Below, piece after piece: positions 1 to 11,397 of a stretch of 64,000 nt of DNA; position 1 is the first letter of the stretch; the number at the start of each line of letters is the position of its first letter. Source of the DNA: Sclerotinia nivalis (taxonomy: Eukaryota; Ascomycota; Leotiomycetes; Helotiales; Sclerotiniaceae); the NCBI GenBank assembly GCA_029531795.1, contig JAPEIS010000012.1, forward strand, positions 2,232,001-2,296,000, in the 5' to 3' direction. Made by a program: the position numbers and the translations under genes. The notes beneath the pieces were generated by a model. It was given only the letters and a program-made list of their open reading frames with translations. It searched no databases and was not told the DNA's origin.

Positions 1-956
1 TCGTTCCAAAGAGCCACAGGGGCGACATTCAATCAACTGTCTAACCGGTATTTATGCGGGCAAGTCTAGAAACCTTAATTGCCTCGCTGCGCTCGAGTGT
101 CTTGTTTGTTGTTATCATATTTATCATATCAGTAGCAACTTGCCTTTGATCTTTTTATCCAATTAACAATAATCACCCCATCAATTTCATTGATATCTAT
201 CCGTACTCGAATGATTCATTGAAGTACTGACATTTAATACAACGTAGGAAATGCCACTAACATAGATAGATTAATGCGTTGATATATTTGTGATGTTGAG
301 AATTGAAGATCACGATGATCGTTTGTGCTTAATTTTGCTCTAGATTCTCCTGGTGCACGGACATCTAATCAAAGTTACCGAGGTAGCCTTTCAGAGACAG
401 TGAATGAGACAGAATCTTATTGATGCATTCTTCTCTAGGTAAGTAAGGGAGTATCTAGTTCTATCACTAGATACTAGCAAACTCATGAAATGGAAGCTAG
501 CTGCGAAACTACAAACCATCAGCACTTAACAAATCACAATAGAGCTTTAGTTTACAGGTCTTTATCTACATATTGTCATTTTGAAGTCCAGGAATGGATC
601 TGTCCATTATATATCTAGATATTAAGCATATCACACTGCAGGGGAATAAATACAACAGAGCTAATGCTTAGTGTGCAGTGAAGTGTGGAGATGCAACTAA
701 TAAACTAGAGATAGTGTCACGCTGAGCATCTGCTCGAGAATAAAGGTTGCATATCTGACTTTGTGACCCACTTGGCACTGTGCTGTGGAGAATATAGTTG
801 GAGTAGATCACGTTTTTCAAAAGAAAGATGGTTTGATAAGTTTTCTCGTTATGTTGGCTGCTAGAATCTCAAGTGATGAGTGCTCAAATCAAAGTCGTAT
901 TAGATATGACGACACTCTGACGTACACCTAGCGGAAATCTAAAGGCGCGAATTAGA
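1..956. other. Intergenic, no gene seen
   Basis: AT-rich DNA downstream of the glutathione S-transferase gene. I see no open frame of useful length, no RNA gene and no repeat of note on either strand. It probably holds the transferase 3' UTR and flanking DNA of a gene outside the window. Confidence 0.6.
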
Positions 957-1952
957 TCATGGAGATGCATATTTATAACCATACTGCTCCTTCGCCTTAT
1001 TAGCCAAATCCGTTAACTTCTCCTCACTCTCCTTGAATTCCGGCTCTTCCTTAAGTCTACGCTGAAAAGACTCATTGACAAGTTTACTCTCACTCGGAAT
1101 AGCCGTTCCCTTCTTCACAGCCGGTCTAGCATTAATTCTCTCCCACCATTTTTCCAAGCTGGGAAATTTGGCGAGATCAACACCTCCAAAGTAGGAAAGG
1201 TTGACCCAGCCAAAACTGGAGATATCGACAATACTGTATTTGCCTTTTCCTGGTCCGACGATGTAGTCACGATCTTTCAAGTGGTTGTCGAGGATTCCGT
1301 ATAATCTCTCACTTTCACCGACGTAACGTTGGGTTGGATATGGTATGCGTTCTTTGGCGAGTCTGTAGAAATGATTTGACTAGAGTTTATTAGAATGGAA
1401 TTCAATAGGAGAGAGCGATTCTTTGATTTACCTGCCCCTGCATAGGACCTAAACCACCATGTCTAAATTTCGCATCAGTCCATGTATATATATAGAAAGA
1501 GTTCTCAAGACAACTTACTGCCATGCAATCCATTGTTCAGCCCGACTAACATCATCCGGATCGGTAAAACTGAATTTATGTTCGGGATCGTAATGACGGG
1601 TCATATAAGTCAAGATAGCTGCAGTTTCGAAAACGGCAAAATCATTTCGGTCATGATCCACAATGGCAGGAATACGACCGTTGGGACAAATCTTAGTAAA
1701 CCATGGTTCTTTTTGGATATTCTCTCCAATGTTGATGGCTTGATAGACATAATCCTTCCCATAAGCTTCCTTGAGCTCCTCGAGAAGGATTGTTGCTTTA
1801 TGACCATTTGGAGTACCCGCCGTGAGAATTTCGATGCCAGACTTGGCAATTAATCCTGAAGGCCTATTTGACGAAGACATTGCTCGAGATGTGTTTAAAG
1901 TAATAAAGTGTTTAGATGTTTGAAATAATCTATTCAAAGATGTTTTAAACAT
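957..1952 (-). CDS. Ure2-like glutathione S-transferase, possible dual-targeted
   Basis: Predicted 295-aa glutathione S-transferase. Exons on the minus strand are 1952-1519, 1462-1432 and 1379-957. The 31-nt middle exon and both junctions stay in phase and restore the family sequence HGGLGPMQGQ followed by SNHFYRLAKERIPYPTQRY. The N-terminal thioredoxin fold carries TPNGHK (about residues 47-52), typical of the fungal Ure2p/FuA class in which an Asn replaces the catalytic Ser/Tyr; CPNGRIPAIVDH and the ETAAILTY glutathione-binding loop follow. The C-terminal helical domain is complete to the stop. The first ATG (1952) gives 24 residues rich in Ser/Thr/Lys/Arg with no Asp/Glu before a second in-frame ATG (1880), so a mitochondrial and a cytosolic form are possible. 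The role in detoxification or redox is family knowledge; the substrate is unknown. Confidence 0.9.
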
Positions 1953-2564
1953 GAGGAAGGGGAAGAGAAGGAAACAAATTTGTATCTCAACAAAGTAAAT
2001 ATAATTAATTACCTGGGTATTGAATGATGATCAGTCCCATACGGAGTGAGTTACAAGTCATTAGTGAGTTGCTTAGAAATAAAAGCTTCGGCTTCGGGTT
2101 TTTGGAAGCTTGACTAATAATTCTTCCTCGGCCTATTGAAGCAGAAGTACCACATAAATTTGATGAGAAGCCAATTAAGAAGATGTATATGTATATGTAT
2201 ATGTATATGTCAACATTCTCAAAGACCCGGAGTTACCGTACCAAAAAGGAGGCGGGTAACGTGACTCCAAAAAGGTCTACATAACCACTTCGATTCAACC
2301 TAATTTAGAATAAAAGGCGCAACTTCAACTTAATCATTTTGTATCCGTTTCCGTCGTATTTACTCCCGGAGATCACCCAGTATGCGGGGTTCCCAACTTG
2401 TTGGCTGTAGGTGATAATCTTACTTTAATATGACCACAAAACACAAACACTGTACAGAGTATTATTCTATTCTATCCCAGTATTCCGTTATTAACTTGAA
2501 AACTTACATCCAAATGGATTAAAATGTATATCAAATAAATAAATCAATCAATCCAAATGACATC
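1953..2564. other. Intergenic with short tandem repeat
   Basis: Separates the transferase start from the FMP30-like stop (both minus strand), so it should contain the transferase promoter. A (GTATAT)n microsatellite lies at 2183-2210. No gene or RNA seen. Confidence 0.55.
2183..2210. repeat. (GTATAT)n microsatellite
   Basis: About 4.6 tandem copies of a 6-bp AT-rich unit in the intergenic region upstream of the glutathione S-transferase gene. Confidence 0.85.
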
Positions 2565-4361
2565 CTAAAACTCCCTACTCTCTCCAATATCACAAACGTC
2601 AAAAACGCCAGTTTCAGGTAATTTCTTCCATGCTAAAGCTTTCTTCAATAATTGAGGCGGTTCCATGACGGCTTCCGGTGTCAGGACCCAGGTACCCCAG
2701 TGGATACCCATGGCACGACGACATTTGGTGTCGAGGAATATGTTTACGGAATCGAAGGGGTTGGCGTGCATGGGAGAGAAAATGTGGCGGGGTTCTTTAT
2801 TAAACTTGAGATTAGTTTGAGGTTTTGGAGATGGGAATGGGAATTGGGAGGGTGACATGGAAAAGTAGTAGTCACATACCATAAGCACCAATAGGAATAA
2901 GTCCCAAATCAAACGGACCTCTCAACTCCCCGATCTCTTGAAAAGCAGGACAAGTCGGTAAATGTTGATACTCAGGGCCATAATCATCACTACCCTTGGG
3001 GACCTGCGGAACTGCTCGATACCCAGTGTCACCGCCAAACCAGACAGATCTTGAGTTGTCGCCGGAGCCAGAGGAGACGGCCCACGAACACCAGAGCGTG
3101 TGGCCTTTGTCGAAGGCTGTGCGTGCTGACGTATGTTGGGAGGGGAGACAGCTTATGCGGGCTGTTATTGGGGATGTGGATGTTGGCGAGGAAGAAGGAG
3201 GAGAGGGTGGTGGAGAGCTTTCTGAAGAAGTTTTAGAGGAAGTGGATATGCGTTTTTCCCCTGTGATAGGGGATAAAGTAACATCAATATCCTCCCACCA
3301 ATCCATCTCCACACAATTTTTAATCCCACACTCCTCAAACCATTTCTTAAGTCCCAATCCCACAACGAACTGCGCATTCGGATGATTTCTATGTATTTCC
3401 ATAACCGTCGGATGACTCAAGTGATCATAATGACTATGACTTATAACCACGAAATCGACAATTGGAATCTCAGATAATTTGCAAGGGATAGGTGTGTAGC
3501 GTTTGGGTCCCATGAAGGAGAATGGTGAACAGCGTTCTTCGAAGACGGGATCGAAGAGTACCCGTAAACCAGAGGGAAACTCAATGTAGTAGCAGGCGTG
3601 TCCGAGCCAAGTCGCGCGAAGAGAAGGGGTAGTACGAGTGGGCAGGAAGGCGGGCTGCACGACCGGTACAGTTGGAGGAGTTGTGTCCGGGTTTCCGAAT
3701 TCGCCGGTTAGTTTCGCCCTACGGAGAGGTCACCGAGTTAGTAGTAGTTATTGAAGTATTTGAGTGAATAAATAGCTCCGCGACAGATTCAATTGAACCT
3801 ATATGTGTCCATGTGCACACCATGATGCTTCGCTGGCCCTCCGAGGGCCACTGACGTGGAGGCGAAATATCTGAAAATGAGATATCAAAAACGATGTGAC
3901 ATTGACATGAAAACAATGGAAACATTAACATGGAAGATTTCCTCCATCCTCCACCACCCGGCAATCCATCCGCTCCCCGATGATTCCTATTGAGCCTATA
4001 TTTGCCCATAATCACATCCACAACCTCCCCATAACCCTTGGAACAATGTATATGCAAATTTTGAAGCCCCCACTTACCATATCATAGCCAAACCGATACC
4101 CGGCGCACTCATCTCCACCCAAGAATCCCACGGATTTGTAAATCCTTTTCCATTTTTTAGATGATGCGCTTTTGCTTTTGAATTCTCTGGTACGGCGCCG
4201 AGAGCAGTGGGACCGCTCATGGTGGCGGCGTATAAGGTTGCACCGATTAGAGACCCCGACATAGCTCTTATTGTATTTTTGGAATTGGGATTGAAGGAGG
4301 AAGGCGAGGATGTTTGGCGTGATGGATGCCGAAGGAGAGAGCGGAGGTACGAGAAGCGCAT
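2565..4361 (-). CDS. FMP30: NAPE-PLD-like metallo-beta-lactamase hydrolase (FMP30 type)
   Basis: Predicted 450-aa N-acyl-phosphatidylethanolamine phospholipase D-like hydrolase. Exons 4361-4078, 3718-2880 and 2794-2565 join in phase; the second junction restores [16 protein letters not shown], a family hallmark. N-terminal [17 protein letters not shown] and NPDTTPPTV also match the family. The zinc-binding metallo-beta-lactamase motif is [10 protein letters not shown] (about residues 186-195), with WLGHACY before it, FGGDTGY later and a C-terminal IHWGTW. The yeast relative FMP30 is mitochondrial and makes N-acylethanolamines (family knowledge); the basic N-terminus here would fit import. Oddities: intron 1 is 359 nt, far longer than its neighbours, so an unseen small exon is possible; and a Ser/Pro-rich insert of about 35 residues interrupts the catalytic domain after the WWEDIDV motif. 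Confidence 0.88.
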
Positions 4362-5404
4362 GTGTCCGAAGGGAGGGAGGAGGGGACAAAGGGAATGAAG
4401 AGTGAAGAACGAGATTTATATAGAGATGAGAAATGAGAAATAGATGGATAATGAATCTTTACAGTCTTACTCTGAATGGGCTGAAAGCATTTGCGTTTCT
4501 AGCACTGTATTGTACGTACATATCGTTAACGCAAGGGTCTTATCGTCTTATCGACGGAGTTAAAAGATGGTGATATCATGGAGATGGCACTTCCCATGGC
4601 CCTAAATCCATTTAAAGCGGAACGGGAAACAGCATCGGATTTCCGGAATGGGTCTTGAGGTGTTAGGGTACTGGACGTTGTACTTAATAAAGTGATGAAG
4701 GATTGACTGTACTCATCTTACACCTATCTAGGTAGATTCGTCTTGGTGTGAAGTTTTTGAAATTGATCAAGTTCGTGAACATGCATATCCACGAAATAAA
4801 GTAAAGGAACATTTGAAAAAGCTCAAACCTCGGTCGGCTGGACTTTCCTCCGATTTTCCCTGTTCTATGTATCTAGTAATAATAGGTAACACTCCAACTC
4901 TCTCACTCTACGGCCTTGATTAAGTTACGCGTATAGTAACATATCATGATGGTAGTATCACACGACAATCAAAACCTATAATGTAAGAATACAAATCACC
5001 ACGTAAGAAAACGGTCACAGACATATCAGTCTCGCAAATAAAATAGCCATTGATTTCTATGAATACAGGTCGTAAGGTGAAATTCATAACTTAAAGTTAG
5101 GTCCACCCCCTAAAGAGAAAGCATGTTCTCATGTACAGTTGATAAGAAAATGATCCCCGGGTATGCTTTTGATTGAGCAAAGAAAAAATAACAAGACTGA
5201 AAAGAGCCAACTAGCGAAATCCGTGTATTCACATCATAACCTCCGTGAACGACCTGAAGACGTTACCGAAAAACGCCCCTTGGCCTGTTCACCGTGAATC
5301 ATCAATAGAAAAACATTTCATATCCCACCCGGTTGTCATTAGAAATCTATGTTATGTGAGCAGAATCCAAATGGTTACTGGGCAACCTATTTGGAAAGGA
5401 TGAT
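4362..5404. other. Intergenic, no gene seen
   Basis: About 1 kb between the FMP30-like start and the SR-protein stop, both minus strand. AT-rich, with a CTAGGTAG motif at 4728-4735 of the kind repeated elsewhere in this window. No open frame or RNA gene that I can support. Confidence 0.55.
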
Positions 5405-7137
5405 TTACCAGTAGCGGCCACGACGGTATCCGTCATCAGCATATCCGGCATCTCTTGGTGGGTAATCTCTTGGAGGAGGACGATCATAAGGCGGTCTGCC
5501 ATGGCCATTGACATATGGGTCAGCCGGAGGATAATCACGACGATAAGGATCATCAAAACCGCTACGACGTGGCGGTGGGTAATCATCGATTGGACCACGA
5601 GGTCTAGGTGGTGGAGAACGTCCATAACGACCACGATCATCATCATAATAGCCACGACGAGGGGGGCTTCGATCGCGGTAGGCATCACGACGAGGACTAT
5701 AACCTCGGGGTGGACCACGTCGATCATAATCATCGATGGGGTAAGGTCGTCCTCGAGGAATTGGCGATCGAGATCTGGCACGATCGCGTGGGATATCCGG
5801 CTGGGTCTGTTTCATCTCATTAGCATCTCATCAAGAGGGATTCAACAGTGAGCGATGAGCCTAGATGCGCGAGTTTATGTACGAAATAGATCTTACATCA
5901 GCAGTGCAAGTGACTCGAGCGCCTTTAAATTCACGGCCGTCAAGCTTCTCGACTGCAGTCTTTAAATCTGCAGCCGTTTCGAACTCGACGAAACTTCTAT
6001 TTTGTCAAAAATTAGTGGTTATCCAATCTAAACGATCCAGGCGTCACTTACCCTTTGCCATCACGGTCACGACCAGTCTCCGAGTAAACGACGTCAAGGC
6101 TGGATTGACGAGCGAAGTCTTTAAGATCCTATATCCAGAAGTCCACGTAAGTTGTTGTCCTGGACTGTTGGGCTTTGCAAATGCCAAGGGATGGATGTTG
6201 CGCTTGAATTAGTAGCCAGGATTGTATCCTTTCAAAGGTAGCTGATCCACCTTCCAGAGGTTGTTGGCCATCTTTCCAGCGCAGAATGACCACTATCCCG
6301 ATATGCAAGGGCAAGAGCAAGCAATGATAGCAGAAAGGAAGTCGAGACATGATAAAAAAGGCGAATAGCGATCAATGTTTATGAGTCCATAATATCCCGG
6401 TCGCCCGCGCAAATGCACTAGCATATTGTTATGGTATGAAAATGCAAATTCCATAACCGCGCGCCACTGACCAGGATTACAATGGTAACTTGGCCAGTGA
6501 AGGTCTGTATAGAAGGAAGGCGTCCAAAAATTATGTGGTATGTAGTCCAAATAGCAGCAATAATTGATATCCATGAGTCCGGGTGAAGGAACGGGGTAAA
6601 CAGACCTGCCAGCTGGTCTCACCTGGAAGTCCAGAGATTTGCATTCGATGAGGGGTACGTCTGGGACGAGGAGCAGTTCGCTCAGGATTGGCAAAGGTAT
6701 CTCTATTACGAGTACCACGGGCGAATTGTACCGTCAAGCGTTCGCCCATGAAGTCGGAACCGTGGAAGGCTGTGAAGAAGAATATGTCAACAATTGCATT
6801 CGCCCTCGAGAAGATTTTTTGTTGTTGCTGTTGTTGAATCCTTACCAGGAACGACGTCGCGCGCATCCATTGCATCTTTGTATTCAATAAATCCGAAGCC
6901 ATTCATAAGTTTGATCTCGGTGATTTCGCCTGTGCCATGAGTGTTGAAATGAGCTTCAACATCAGCTTTGGTGGCTATTTAAATTTGTTAGTAAACAAAA
7001 TTGTTCGAGTGTCGCAGTTCGCAGTTCGCAGTTCGCAGTTCGCAGTTTCCCATCGCATATCAATTAAGATCTTGATTCAGCTTACCATTACGAGGGAGAT
7101 TTCCCAGATAAAGTCTGGTGGAGGAAACCTCGGTCAT
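5405..7137 (-). CDS. SR-family splicing factor with two RRMs (Srp2-like)
   Basis: Predicted 307-aa nuclear splicing regulator. Six minus-strand exons join in phase: 7137-7086, 6974-6846, 6769-6606, 6128-6052, 5996-5897, 5806-5405. RRM1 starts at the N-terminus with RNP2 RLYLGNLPRN and RNP1 NGFGFIEYKD. RRM2 follows (MQISGLPGETSWQ, then DLKDFARQSSLDVVYSE, ending with FVEFETAADLKTAV), the pseudo-RRM-like arrangement of Srp2/SRSF1-type proteins. The C-terminal about 130 residues are Arg, Tyr, Pro and Asp rich with RSRSP, RDRSPP and YDRPPP motifs, an RS/RGG-like tail. The 477-nt intron between exons 3 and 4 splits RRM2 and is about eight times the local average, which in this family often signals autoregulated alternative splicing (inference). 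A 7-bp tandem repeat lies in intron 1. Confidence 0.92.
7013..7047. repeat. Five tandem copies of a 7-bp unit in an intron
   Basis: CGCAGTT is repeated five times without interruption in intron 1 of the SR splicing-factor gene. It is a minisatellite, not a CRISPR array: there are no spacers. Confidence 0.9.
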
Positions 7138-8601
7138 TTTGATGGAATTGGTGTTGATAAAGTTGAAGTAGTTTGTTGATGTGGTAGTAAAATGCTGCTA
7201 ATAGTTGAAAACTTTCTGTTTTGACTTCTGGCTCGGGAAAGCGGGAGCTTGTTTTTAGATCGAGGCCAACACCGTCGTCGCGATGGCAAATTGAAGACAA
7301 TACCCTTTTGACTTGGTATTATCTTGAAAAGCAGTAAGTAAAACGCGAAATGCAATCCAATGTAAATTGATCAATGCTTGCTGCAGCTACCTTAACCTCA
7401 GGTACTGGTTGTGCGCAAGAAAGTGGGGATAAAAAAAGGTGGATGATGAATGAGAAGTGGAAGATTTGATGGATGGGTTTAAGGAAAAACGAGGTTAGGT
7501 TCAGATTGGAGGGAAGGGGTCTTGGAGGAAGCTAGCAAGCTAGTAATAAATAAAAGTATGTAGAAGTACTCCGTAGTAATAGTAATAGTAATAGTACTAC
7601 CGTAATACTTGTAGGGAAATTATTTATCATGGGAGTGGGATGAATAAAACCGCCAGGGTGAAATTAATAATGTGGGAAAAGAAGTGGATGAATCAAAAGC
7701 GGGATAGAATGAATCCTAAGAATCGATTAACAAGCACATTCCACTATTGAAATTTGTATTATCACATGAAGATCATCTATATTACATACATACCTAGTAT
7801 GTTACATACAGACCCATCCTTTTACTATTATACAACCACAGCCGATTTGTACTTCTTGTAGTTACTACAGTAAGGCAGCCAACTCTTGGCCTCATGTACC
7901 TGCTTTCCGATATACTTTAATAAAAGTAGGTAGGCATTATCACGCGGTGAATATACGATAGGTCAAATCATTAACCATCTATTATTTATTTATTTATTTA
8001 TTTATTTATTGTCAAACATTTGTGGTCATAGGTCCAATCATTATCATCTACCCCAAAGAAAACATCAAAGTCATCATATATGAAATTATGTAGATAGAGT
8101 ATACCATATGAGCCATATCCCTTACTTATTACTCTTGCTGCTTTCTCCACGCAAGTCCTTCTCAACACATTTATACCATTCATTCCCTTCATTGTTTCAT
8201 TATTCCTTTCATCGCTTTCGACTACTTTTGCTAACATTCTGCAAAGTACTACGCAGTTACACTGCATTCACATTCACACATGTATACCTCATTAACTCTC
8301 ACACATGTTAGTATGTATGCAATAAGCCTAGATGGTATGAATAAAGTTTTCAATCAATATCAAGCAATCTTGAATCCGGAAAATTTCTCATAATCGTACC
8401 CGTGTACTCTGCCGACAAAAGACTCCCAAAAGAGTCAAGTAAAGTAGACCCACAACGCCAGACCATTCATCCAAAACGTAGATAACTCCTTGCTTGTCAA
8501 ACCCTTTCCATATCCACCAGAGTAGACCCCCGAATACACAAGAACCCTGACATTTACTCCAACAAACAATCATCGCGGAACAAAGCTATAAAAACAACAA
8601 T
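7138..8601. other. Intergenic, 1.46 kb, simple repeats only
   Basis: Lies upstream of the SR-protein start and downstream of the NDC80 stop. It holds an AGTAAT-type trinucleotide stretch near 7574-7597 and a TTTA tetranucleotide run at 7981-8010. Short open frames near 8000-8300 have no family resemblance and AT-rich, repeat-derived composition. No RNA gene seen. Confidence 0.55.
7981..8010. repeat. (TTTA)n microsatellite
   Basis: About seven tandem copies of a 4-bp A/T unit in the gene-free stretch between NDC80 and the SR-protein gene. Confidence 0.9.
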
Positions 8602-10975
8602 TCATCCACTCATTTCAATATCTTGGGTATCATCTCGGATTTCATCATCACCTCCTAGCTCATGCTCAACCTCATCTACAACGAATCCTTCATAGTCTTC
8701 AAGGTTCTTCTGGATATGGACTTTAAACTTGATAATGTCGTTTAACATCTTTTCAGTTTCCGTATGCAGTTCCTCGCGAAGAGTGTTGGCTCGGAGAGTT
8801 AATTGTTCATACCTAGACTATGTCAGTGTGGTGCTGTTTAAAACTATCTCGGGATTACTGACTCAATGTTTGTATTCATTTCTCGTTGCTCCATGAGTTG
8901 CACAGATTCCGTAAGACCAGCTCGCATTTTAGCTAGCTCTTTCTCCATCTTCTCAATTTGTGCATCAGATGCCAGTTTTTGGGTTGTGGTGACCTATTTG
9001 TACATTAGCTCCCGTTAATTCTCGGTTGCGATTGGTGTTCTTACCTCTTTGGTCTTTTCATACTCTTCTTCTGCAGCTCTGACGCGGTGCTCCAAAGCCT
9101 CAACCTCACTCCTCTTATCGTCAATAGCTTCTTTGATATTGTCGAGCAAATCGTTGTGCTTCTCCATCTCTTCAACTGCAAGGGTTCTCCGTTCAGATAT
9201 CTCTTTTCGGAGGCTAATGAAACTATTCTTCACATGACCTCGAAGATCCAGATTTAATATATGAGCTGGTTGATAACCTGTTGTAGGATCGGCAAGAAGT
9301 CTATCGCCATCTCTCCCGCCAGAATGAGAACTTGCCATCTGCGATGCCGAGAAATTAGGTCCTTCATTGACAACAACCTGGAGCTCGTAATTCTTCCCTT
9401 TGGCGTTAATGGCCGTGGATGGAATGAGTCCTATTTGGTATCCCAGACTATTATACTTTTCCACGACGCGCTCCAACTCTTCCAATTTGCGACTCGCTTC
9501 CAACTCCTTTTCGGCAACTTTTCTCCTCGCTTCCTCCAATCTTTGTTGCGAAGCTTCATGTCCCTTCTGAAGTCGTTCCATTTCAGAATTCAGGCGATCG
9601 ATGTCTTGCATACTCATTCCTCTGCTATCTATTTCCTCTTGTAACCTTGATCGCTCATCAGATGCTTCCTTGAGTTCTTGCAAGACTTTGTCGAGCTCCT
9701 CTTGCAGGAATTGTATACGAGACTCATATTTCTCAGATTTTTGATGCATGCGATTGTCGAACTCTTCGAATTTTACTTTGTCATCTTCCATGATCTTGAA
9801 GTTTCTGTCCAAAGTAGCAATATCTGAGCCAGTCTTTTCGAGTATCTCAATCTCCTTTTGTAGTCGTTCGTGCTCTCCTTCAAGAACACGCATTTCATCG
9901 AGGTATTTTGAATTCCCTCTGTTGAATTCCTTTGCCATAGCCTGAATATGTGGTGCAAGAACCTGGTCCTGATCATCGTCTCCAGCGTCTTCGTCCATGG
10001 AAAGCCAATCTCGATACGCACTGCTGAGAAAGTTGAAAATGATGCGATCTCCACTCACATCGACACCAGCTTCTGCGCATGCCTCATCATATCGGTCGGT
10101 GGCGTATCCATCCAACATCTGAGCGAGTTGCATCATCCAATGTAATAACCCAAGAAAGAGTGGCCACGAATTGGCGCCTCCAACGGCGGATAATGCAGAT
10201 TTAGTTATGCTTTTCTGGTATGGATAACGTAGCTGAGCCATGATTGGAGGCACCTCCTGATCGATAGCCTTTTGAAACCGATAACTTGGATCAATTCTGT
10301 GGTAAAGCCATTGAAACATAAAGACAAAGTCCTTTTGAGTTGGAGATTTCAAAGTATTGGCCGATACGTTATGATTCATCTCTATATCGTAATTGTTATT
10401 GGCCATATACTCCAACAATTCCTGTCCAATCTTTCCCTGATAAGCTCGATCTCTCAATGGACGTGGGTCTTTCGGTACTCCAGCTGGTTGAGGTCCAGTT
10501 TGAAAGAAACTTTGATGTCCCATCGGTCCACTTGTTGAACTCCGGGATCGATAAACACTGCTTCGACGTTCTGCTCCTTCCGCAGATGCGCGGCCCATTT
10601 GAGGTGGTGCATAACTTTTCCGGCCACTGCTATTTTGGAATGAAGTCCTTTTGACCGATGAAGTTCCAATATCTGCCAAATTTGTGCCCGAGGAAGATCG
10701 TGAGAATAAAGGTTGATTTGGCCGCGAAGGTGCGAGAGATTGTCTGGCTCCACTGCGAACATGGCTGGCGGTAAAAGGTGCATTATTATAACCACCGATT
10801 GAATTCGATCGCTTCATGGCGGATGCTGGTTGTGGTAAGCTCGAATTATAATTGATACTTCCTAGTGTCTATATTGAATGAGCAACTTCGAGATTAAACA
10901 TTTGAATGGGGGGGTATAAAGGATCCTTACCTCTCTGGGTCGGCGCACGGAGAAAAGACCTGTGTCTTGCGACAT
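8602..10975 (-). CDS. NDC80: Kinetochore protein NDC80
   Basis: Predicted 736-aa Ndc80/Hec1 subunit of the outer-kinetochore NDC80 complex, which binds spindle microtubules. Exons 10975-10931, 10868-9045, 8993-8863 and 8812-8602 are all in phase. The start [15 protein letters not shown] is chosen because the first 45-nt exon joins in frame to the long one. The Ser/Arg-rich basic tail (to about residue 150) is the Aurora-B-type regulatory tail of the family. The calponin-homology domain spans about 155-300 ([41 protein letters not shown] core). From about 325 to 690 the protein is heptad-rich coiled coil, ending with an acidic tail. Intron 3 uses a GTCAGT donor. It is divergently transcribed from PEX14 with 422 bp between start codons. 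Confidence 0.96.
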
Positions 10976-11397
10976 TTTCAATAATTATCCTCCAGAATGA
11001 GGTTTCTCTGTATGAAATAAATGCCACGGGCTTCTTTCTATGTGAAAGATATTATTGTATTGAATAATTCGAAAATGCTGTTTATGCGAAGTTTTTATTT
11101 ACACTGACATTCAGATTTGCGACCTCACCACAACAAAACTTCTGAATTTGGTTGTTATCGAATGGCCAACGCTGGAGGGAAAGTAAACAATCCGATCTAG
11201 TTTAGTGCCAAAATTAGACAGCACGATCACGTGCCCGGCCAAGTAAGATGACGGGAACAAAGCTCGCGATACCTCGGTTCCGGCCATTCTTATTCTAGCG
11301 TGTGGATATGTACAAATTCCCCGGATTTCACAACTTTGTATTTGTTTGACGGTGAGAGGAAGTTTAACCCTTTTTTTCATTTCATCTATTCTTCATC
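10976..11397. promoter_or_regulatory. Bidirectional promoter region NDC80/PEX14
   Basis: The 422 bp between the divergent start codons of NDC80 and PEX14 must carry both promoters and 5' UTRs. No specific factor site can be called with confidence. Confidence 0.5.

Noticed and set aside
5501..5851. Long plus-strand open frames opposite the SR-protein tail
   Set aside because: They are mirror images of Arg/Tyr/Asp-rich coding sequence on the minus strand and have low-complexity Ile/Thr/Trp content.
7013..7047. Regular short repeats suggesting a CRISPR-like array
   Set aside because: The 7-bp units are directly adjacent with no spacers, inside an intron of a eukaryotic gene.
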